Assembly (NCBI RefSeq): GCF_014171595.1
Contig: NZ_CP050451.1
Location: forward strand, 1,240,001-1,304,000
Length of the DNA: 64,000 nt
Direction: 5' to 3'
Source of the DNA: Massilia sp. Se16.2.3
Lineage (GTDB): Bacteria; Pseudomonadota; Gammaproteobacteria; Burkholderiales; Burkholderiaceae_D
Shown here: piece after piece, positions 60,515 to 64,000 of the stretch
Numbering within the stretch: position 1 is the first letter of the stretch
How the letters are laid out: every line of letters begins with the position of its first letter
The notes under the pieces: generated by a model
Seen by the model: only the letters and a program-made list of their open reading frames with translations
Told to the model about the DNA's origin: nothing
The model's database searches: none
Translations under genes and position numbers: made by a program

Positions 60515-61747
60515 TCAGGCACTACGGGTCGCCAGCGCCGGCGAAATGCTCGCCGCGCGCCAGGCCGGCCCATACACGGCGATCACGCCCAGCGCCCAGA
60601 ATACGATGCCGCCCGCGACCAGGTATTCGAGCGGCAGGCGCGCCATCTCGAGTCTGCTCACCAGGAGCTGGTTCAGCGCGACGCCCAGCAGCACGCCGCC
60701 CGCCACGCCACCACTGGTGATCATGAAGTTCTCGGTGACGAAGTAGCGCAGGATGTCGATCTTGCGCGCGCCGAGCGCGCGGCGTACGCCGATCTGCTTC
60801 CTGCGCTGGGTAACCCAGAGGCTGGCCATGCCGACGATGCCGCTGGCGGTGATCAAGAGCAGCAGCACGCTCACCGTTACCAGCATCCACGACAAGGCCA
60901 CGTCGGCGCGGTAGCGGTCCTTGCGGTATTTGTCGAGCGTGGTCGATTTCAGGACCACCGGGTTCGGCGAGGCCTTGCGCAGTGCCGCCTCGACTTCGCG
61001 GATCACGCGCTCGCGCTGGCCGGGCTCGGCGCGCACGGTGTAGCGCGCACCCGGGTAGGCGCCGTACAGGCGCATCGGCGTGATGCTGGAAAATTCGCCG
61101 CGCTCGGTCACCTCGGCGCTCGTGGTTTGCAGGCGTTCCACGATGCCGACGATGCGCACTTCGGTGGCATCCTCGCCGGTACCGAAGTACATGGTCTTGC
61201 CGGTGGCGGCCGTCCCCGGCCACAGCTTCGCGGCCAGTGCCCTGGTGATGATCGCGACGCGCGGATTGGGTTCGGTCTTGTCGTCGACCTCGATGTACTC
61301 GCCTGGCAGGAAGTCGCGGCCCTCCACCAGCTTCAGGCCCCAAGTCTTGATGAGGGAATCGGGCGAAAAATAGAAGGACGAGCCGGCCGATTCGTCGACC
61401 TGCTTGCGGTCGATGGCGACGCTGTTGTTCCAGCCCGACTGCGACATCGGGATCTGGTTGACGTTCGCCGCCGCCGCCACGCCGGGCACGGCGCGGATGA
61501 CTTCCATCTCGCGTTTTTGCGTGGCCAGTTGCTGCTCGGGGCCGCCGCTTGATAGATTGCGCACGCCGATCGAGAACACCGATTGTTCGTCGGCGATGCC
61601 GCTGGGGCGCGCCACGGCGTCGCGCCGCTCGCTGACGATGTGCAGCGCATTGACCAGGATGGCCAGGCTCAGCGCCACCTGCAGCGCGACGAGGATCGCA
61701 CCGGTCTTGTTGCGCAGGAGCGCGGAGAGGATGGGACGGATTTCCAT
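60515..61747 (-). CDS. MacB/FtsX-type ABC transporter permease 2
   Basis: 410 aa. One N-terminal helix (ILSALLRNKTGAILVALQVA, about 8-35), a large periplasmic domain (about 40-280) and three C-terminal helices (near 285, 340 and 375) matching the FtsX/MacB layout. Mechanotransmission-type exporters of this class push peptides, lipids or macrolides out from the periplasm. It follows permease 1 by 19 nt, so the two form a heterodimer. Confidence 0.9.
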   Translation of the reverse strand: MEIRPILSALLRNKTGAILVALQVALSLAILVNALHIVSERRDAVARPSGIADEQSVFSIGVRNLSSGGPEQQLATQKREMEVIRAVPGVAAAANVNQIPMSQSGWNNSVAIDRKQVDESAGSSFYFSPDSLIKTWGLKLVEGRDFLPGEYIEVDDKTEPNPRVAIITRALAAKLWPGTAATGKTMYFGTGEDATEVRIVGIVERLQTTSAEVTERGEFSSITPMRLYGAYPGARYTVRAEPGQRERVIREVEAALRKASPNPVVLKSTTLDKYRKDRYRADVALSWMLVTVSVLLLLITASGIVGMASLWVTQRRKQIGVRRALGARKIDILRYFVTENFMITSGGVAGGVLLGVALNQLLVSRLEMARLPLEYLVAGGIVFWALGVIAVYGPAWRAASISPALATRSA

Positions 61748-61766
61748 GATGGGTCTCTCTTCTCGA

Positions 61767-63077
61767 TTATTGGGACTTGAGCTGGAGCGCCGGCGTCACC
61801 TGGCAGGCGCGCCAGGTCGGCAGCAGCCCGGCGAGCACGGCGGCGAACACCGACAGCGCAAAGGTAAAGGCGAGCATCGTCAGGTCCATGCGCGCAATCG
61901 CTGCCACTTCGCTGCTTTGCATCGCGATCAGGGCCAGCGCACCGAAGGCGAGCACCAGGCCGAGCACGCCGCCGGCCAGCCCGACCACCGCGCTCTCGAC
62001 CAGGAACTGGCGGAAGATCTCGCGGCGCGAGGCGCCCAGCGCGCGGCGGATGCCGACTTCGGCGGCGCGTACCGAGAATTTCGCCAGCAAGAGGCCGATC
62101 GTGTTCACGAGGCACAGCAGCAGGAAGCCAAAGGCGAGCCAGGCCGACAGTTTCGTGTCCTTGCCGACCACTTCGCGCTCTTCCATCCATTCGGTGACGT
62201 TGAACAGCCCGATCGGCGCGGCGCGCTTCATGCGGCCCAGTTTACGCTGCTCGGCCGCGTAACCGTCGAGGTAGTTCTTCAGCTCCGCGCGCTCGCTTGC
62301 GGTGCGCGTCTCGAACCAGAACTGGAACCAGGTGCATTCCGAGCGCAGGCGGCCCTCGAAGCCCGGGTCCGAGCGCTCGGAACAGTTCATGCCGCCGTTG
62401 TGGGTGGTTTCGTGGCGGATGGCGCTGGCGAGCGGAATGAAGAATTCCTCGGCGTCGCCGAACTGTTCGCCGCCGACCAGCTTGTAGTAGCGCGGCTGCG
62501 GGTTCCACTTGTCGAGCACGCCGACGACCGTATAGGGAAAGCCCAGCAGGTTCAGGCGCTGGCCGACCGGATCGGCCGCGCCATACAGTTTTTCGGCGGT
62601 TTCGCGGCTGAGCACGACGACGTCGGCGCCGCGCTCGTCGTCCTGGGCGCTCCAGGCCTGTCCATGCAGGAAGGGCACATCGAACATGGCGAAGAAGTCG
62701 CGCGTGGGCGCCAGGCCCTGGGCCGTGAAGACCGGCAGCTCCTTGCGCGGCGGCTCGATCGGTCCGCCGACACCATACAGGCCGGTGCGCCGTACACCCT
62801 GGCCGCTTTTCAGGAGGTTGACCACGTCCTTGTAGGTAACCTGGTTTTCCTGCAGTTTTTCGCCGGGGTTGTAGCCGTCGAGGGGCGCCACGTCGAAGAT
62901 GGGCACGAACAGGCGGTCGCTCTTGTGCGGAATCGGGTCGCCCGACATCATGTGCAGGATCGTCAGCGTCGAGACGCTGGCGGCCACGCCGACGGCAAGC
63001 GTGAGCACCATCAGGGCGGTCAGCGCCGGGTTGCGGCGCAGGCTGCGCAGGCCGAGCTTGAAGTAGTAGCTGAACAT
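61767..63077 (-). CDS. MacB/FtsX-type ABC transporter permease 1
   Basis: 436 aa. N-terminal MFSYYFKLGLRSLRRNPALT then a helix to ~40, a periplasmic domain (about 45-310) with C-E-S and W-rich parts (ECTWFQFWFETRTASE), and three C-terminal helices. Its ATPase partner starts upstream and ends 10 nt before it. The two permeases are different in sequence, as in heterodimeric LolC/E or MacB-like exporters. Confidence 0.9.
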   Translation of the reverse strand: MFSYYFKLGLRSLRRNPALTALMVLTLAVGVAASVSTLTILHMMSGDPIPHKSDRLFVPIFDVAPLDGYNPGEKLQENQVTYKDVVNLLKSGQGVRRTGLYGVGGPIEPPRKELPVFTAQGLAPTRDFFAMFDVPFLHGQAWSAQDDERGADVVVLSRETAEKLYGAADPVGQRLNLLGFPYTVVGVLDKWNPQPRYYKLVGGEQFGDAEEFFIPLASAIRHETTHNGGMNCSERSDPGFEGRLRSECTWFQFWFETRTASERAELKNYLDGYAAEQRKLGRMKRAAPIGLFNVTEWMEEREVVGKDTKLSAWLAFGFLLLCLVNTIGLLLAKFSVRAAEVGIRRALGASRREIFRQFLVESAVVGLAGGVLGLVLAFGALALIAMQSSEVAAIARMDLTMLAFTFALSVFAAVLAGLLPTWRACQVTPALQLKSQ

Positions 63078-63087
63078 GGTGCCTCCC

Positions 63088-63792
63088 TTACGCCACCGCG
63101 CCGGTGGCGAGCGACGGCCCCTTGCGCACCAGGTCCGACACCTGGCCGTCGATGATGTGCACGTTGCGGTGGGTGCGCACGGCCAGTTCCGGGTCGTGGG
63201 TCACCATCAGGATGGTGGTGCCGGCCGCGTTGATCTCTTCCAGCAGTTCCATCACGCCGCGCGCCATCTGCGTATCGAGGTTACCGGTCGGCTCGTCCGC
63301 CAGCAGCAGCTTGGGAGAGCCTGCCAGCGCACGGGCGATCGCCACGCGCTGCTGCTGGCCGCCGGAGAGCTCGGCCGGGAAGTGCTTCATGCGCGAGGCC
63401 AGGCCGACTTTCGCCAGCGCGTCTTCGATGCGTTCCTTGCGTTCGGCCGCGTTGAAGCCGCGGTAGCGCAGCGGCACGTCGACGTTGTCGAACAGGTTCA
63501 GGTCGGGAATCAGGTTGAACCCCTGGAAGATGAAGCCGAGCTTTTCGTTGCGGAGGCGACTACGCGCGTCGTCGTTCATGCCCTTCACGTTGACGCCATC
63601 GAGCACGTATTCCCCGCTGGTGAATTCCTCGAGCAGGCCGGCGATGTTCAGGAAACTGGTCTTGCCGGAGCCCGAGGGTCCGGTGACGGTCACGAATTCA
63701 CCCTGGTTGACCTGGATTTCGAAGCCGCGCAGCGCGTGGGTCTCGATCATGTGGGTGCGGTACACCTTGGAGAGCTTGGTCATGCGCAGCAT
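63088..63792 (-). CDS. ABC transporter ATP-binding protein (MacB/LolD type)
   Basis: 234 aa. Walker A TGPSGSGKTS near 40, signature LSGGQQQRVAIARAL, Walker B LLLADEPTGNLD and H-loop VTHDPE, in the LolD/MacB group. It drives the two FtsX-type permeases that follow. It is preceded 42 nt upstream by the adaptor gene. No frame break. Confidence 0.95.
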   Translation of the reverse strand: MLRMTKLSKVYRTHMIETHALRGFEIQVNQGEFVTVTGPSGSGKTSFLNIAGLLEEFTSGEYVLDGVNVKGMNDDARSRLRNEKLGFIFQGFNLIPDLNLFDNVDVPLRYRGFNAAERKERIEDALAKVGLASRMKHFPAELSGGQQQRVAIARALAGSPKLLLADEPTGNLDTQMARGVMELLEEINAAGTTILMVTHDPELAVRTHRNVHIIDGQVSDLVRKGPSLATGAVA

Positions 63793-63834
63793 GGGATGTC
63801 CTTTCAGGAGAGGTTCTTATTGACGATTGATGGC

Positions 63835-64000
63835 TTAGTTGATCGACACGCGGGCCGCGTTCTCGAAGGCGTCGGTGCCGGCGACGACGATCTTCTCGCC
63901 GGGCTTGAGGCCGTCGACGATTTCCACGGCCGAGATGCTGGTAGCGCCCAGCCGTACCGGTGTGCGTACGGCGACGCCGTCCCTGACGACATAGGCATAG
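63835..64000 (-). CDS. Efflux periplasmic adaptor (HlyD/MacA-like), C-terminal end only
   Basis: Open from the right edge on the minus strand; the start lies outside. The visible ~54 residues (YAYVVRDGVAVRTPVRLGAT, VEIVDGLKPGEKIVVAGTDA) are the C-terminal barrel and membrane-proximal domain of a membrane-fusion protein. Ends ARVSIN with TAA at 63835-63837. It would link the ABC permeases to an outer-membrane factor, so the set is a tripartite MacAB-like exporter. Confidence 0.85.
   Translation of the reverse strand, partial: YAYVVRDGVAVRTPVRLGATSISAVEIVDGLKPGEKIVVAGTDAFENAARVSIN

Overview
The window is high-GC (mid-60s percent by eye) bacterial chromosome. It fits a betaproteobacterium of the order Burkholderiales, most likely Oxalobacteraceae (Massilia, Telluria or Duganella-like). 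The clues are the large NAD-dependent glutamate dehydrogenase next to arginine-succinyltransferase (AST) genes, an NsrR/flavohemoglobin pair, a PEP-CTERM protein, TonB receptors, a cytochrome b561/YceI operon, and many short GTAGGGTGGGC...GCCCACGCG palindromes between genes. The genus is an inference. I saw no prophage, integrase, insertion sequence, CRISPR array, rRNA or tRNA.

Layout. 0-7.4 kb: arginine/glutamate catabolism (astB end, a ~1570-aa NAD-glutamate dehydrogenase, astE). 7.4-13.5 kb: an OYE-type flavoenzyme, flavohemoglobin with its regulator NsrR and a visible NsrR box, an amino-acid permease, and DCC and DoxX-like small proteins. 13.5-16.9 kb: a membrane protein fused to a cold-shock domain, then a lower-GC island with an HNH-like protein and an orphan. 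16.9-23.1 kb: an S46 dipeptidyl-peptidase, a cardiolipin-synthase-like PLD protein, a GlsB-type membrane protein, a glycine-zipper repeat protein, and a tandem 203-bp palindromic repeat. 23.1-36 kb: a cytochrome b561/YceI/YceI operon with a perfect palindromic operator candidate, a TonB receptor, purB, GST, a PfkB kinase, a GDT1-type cation transporter, an M1 peptidase, a serine hydrolase and an exported methyltransferase-like protein.

36.3-49.6 kb is the most striking part. Two tandem TldD/TldE (PmbA) pairs, both TldDs with twin-arginine signals, run into a MoxR-type gene set (DUF4159, MoxR AAA+ ATPase, DUF58, BatA-like, a large membrane protein, and a GATase-like membrane protein). All are on the + strand and almost continuous. 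I read this as a candidate envelope-located peptide-processing or quality-control system. 49.7-64 kb: a PEP-CTERM protein, a TPR-GGDEF diguanylate cyclase, a TonB receptor, an M48 peptidase fused to a pilin-like domain, and a long minus-strand operon (membrane-fusion adaptor, MacB-type ATPase, two FtsX-type permeases, sigma-54 response regulator, sensor kinase, spermidine-synthase-like protein).

Data caveat. About a dozen otherwise good genes carry single-base indels, mostly in G/C (or T) homopolymers, and they cluster between 43 and 60 kb. Removing or adding one base restores a family-like protein each time, so I treat them as probable sequencing errors. I give whole-gene coordinates and state each break. 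A gene caller would split these loci or call them pseudogenes.
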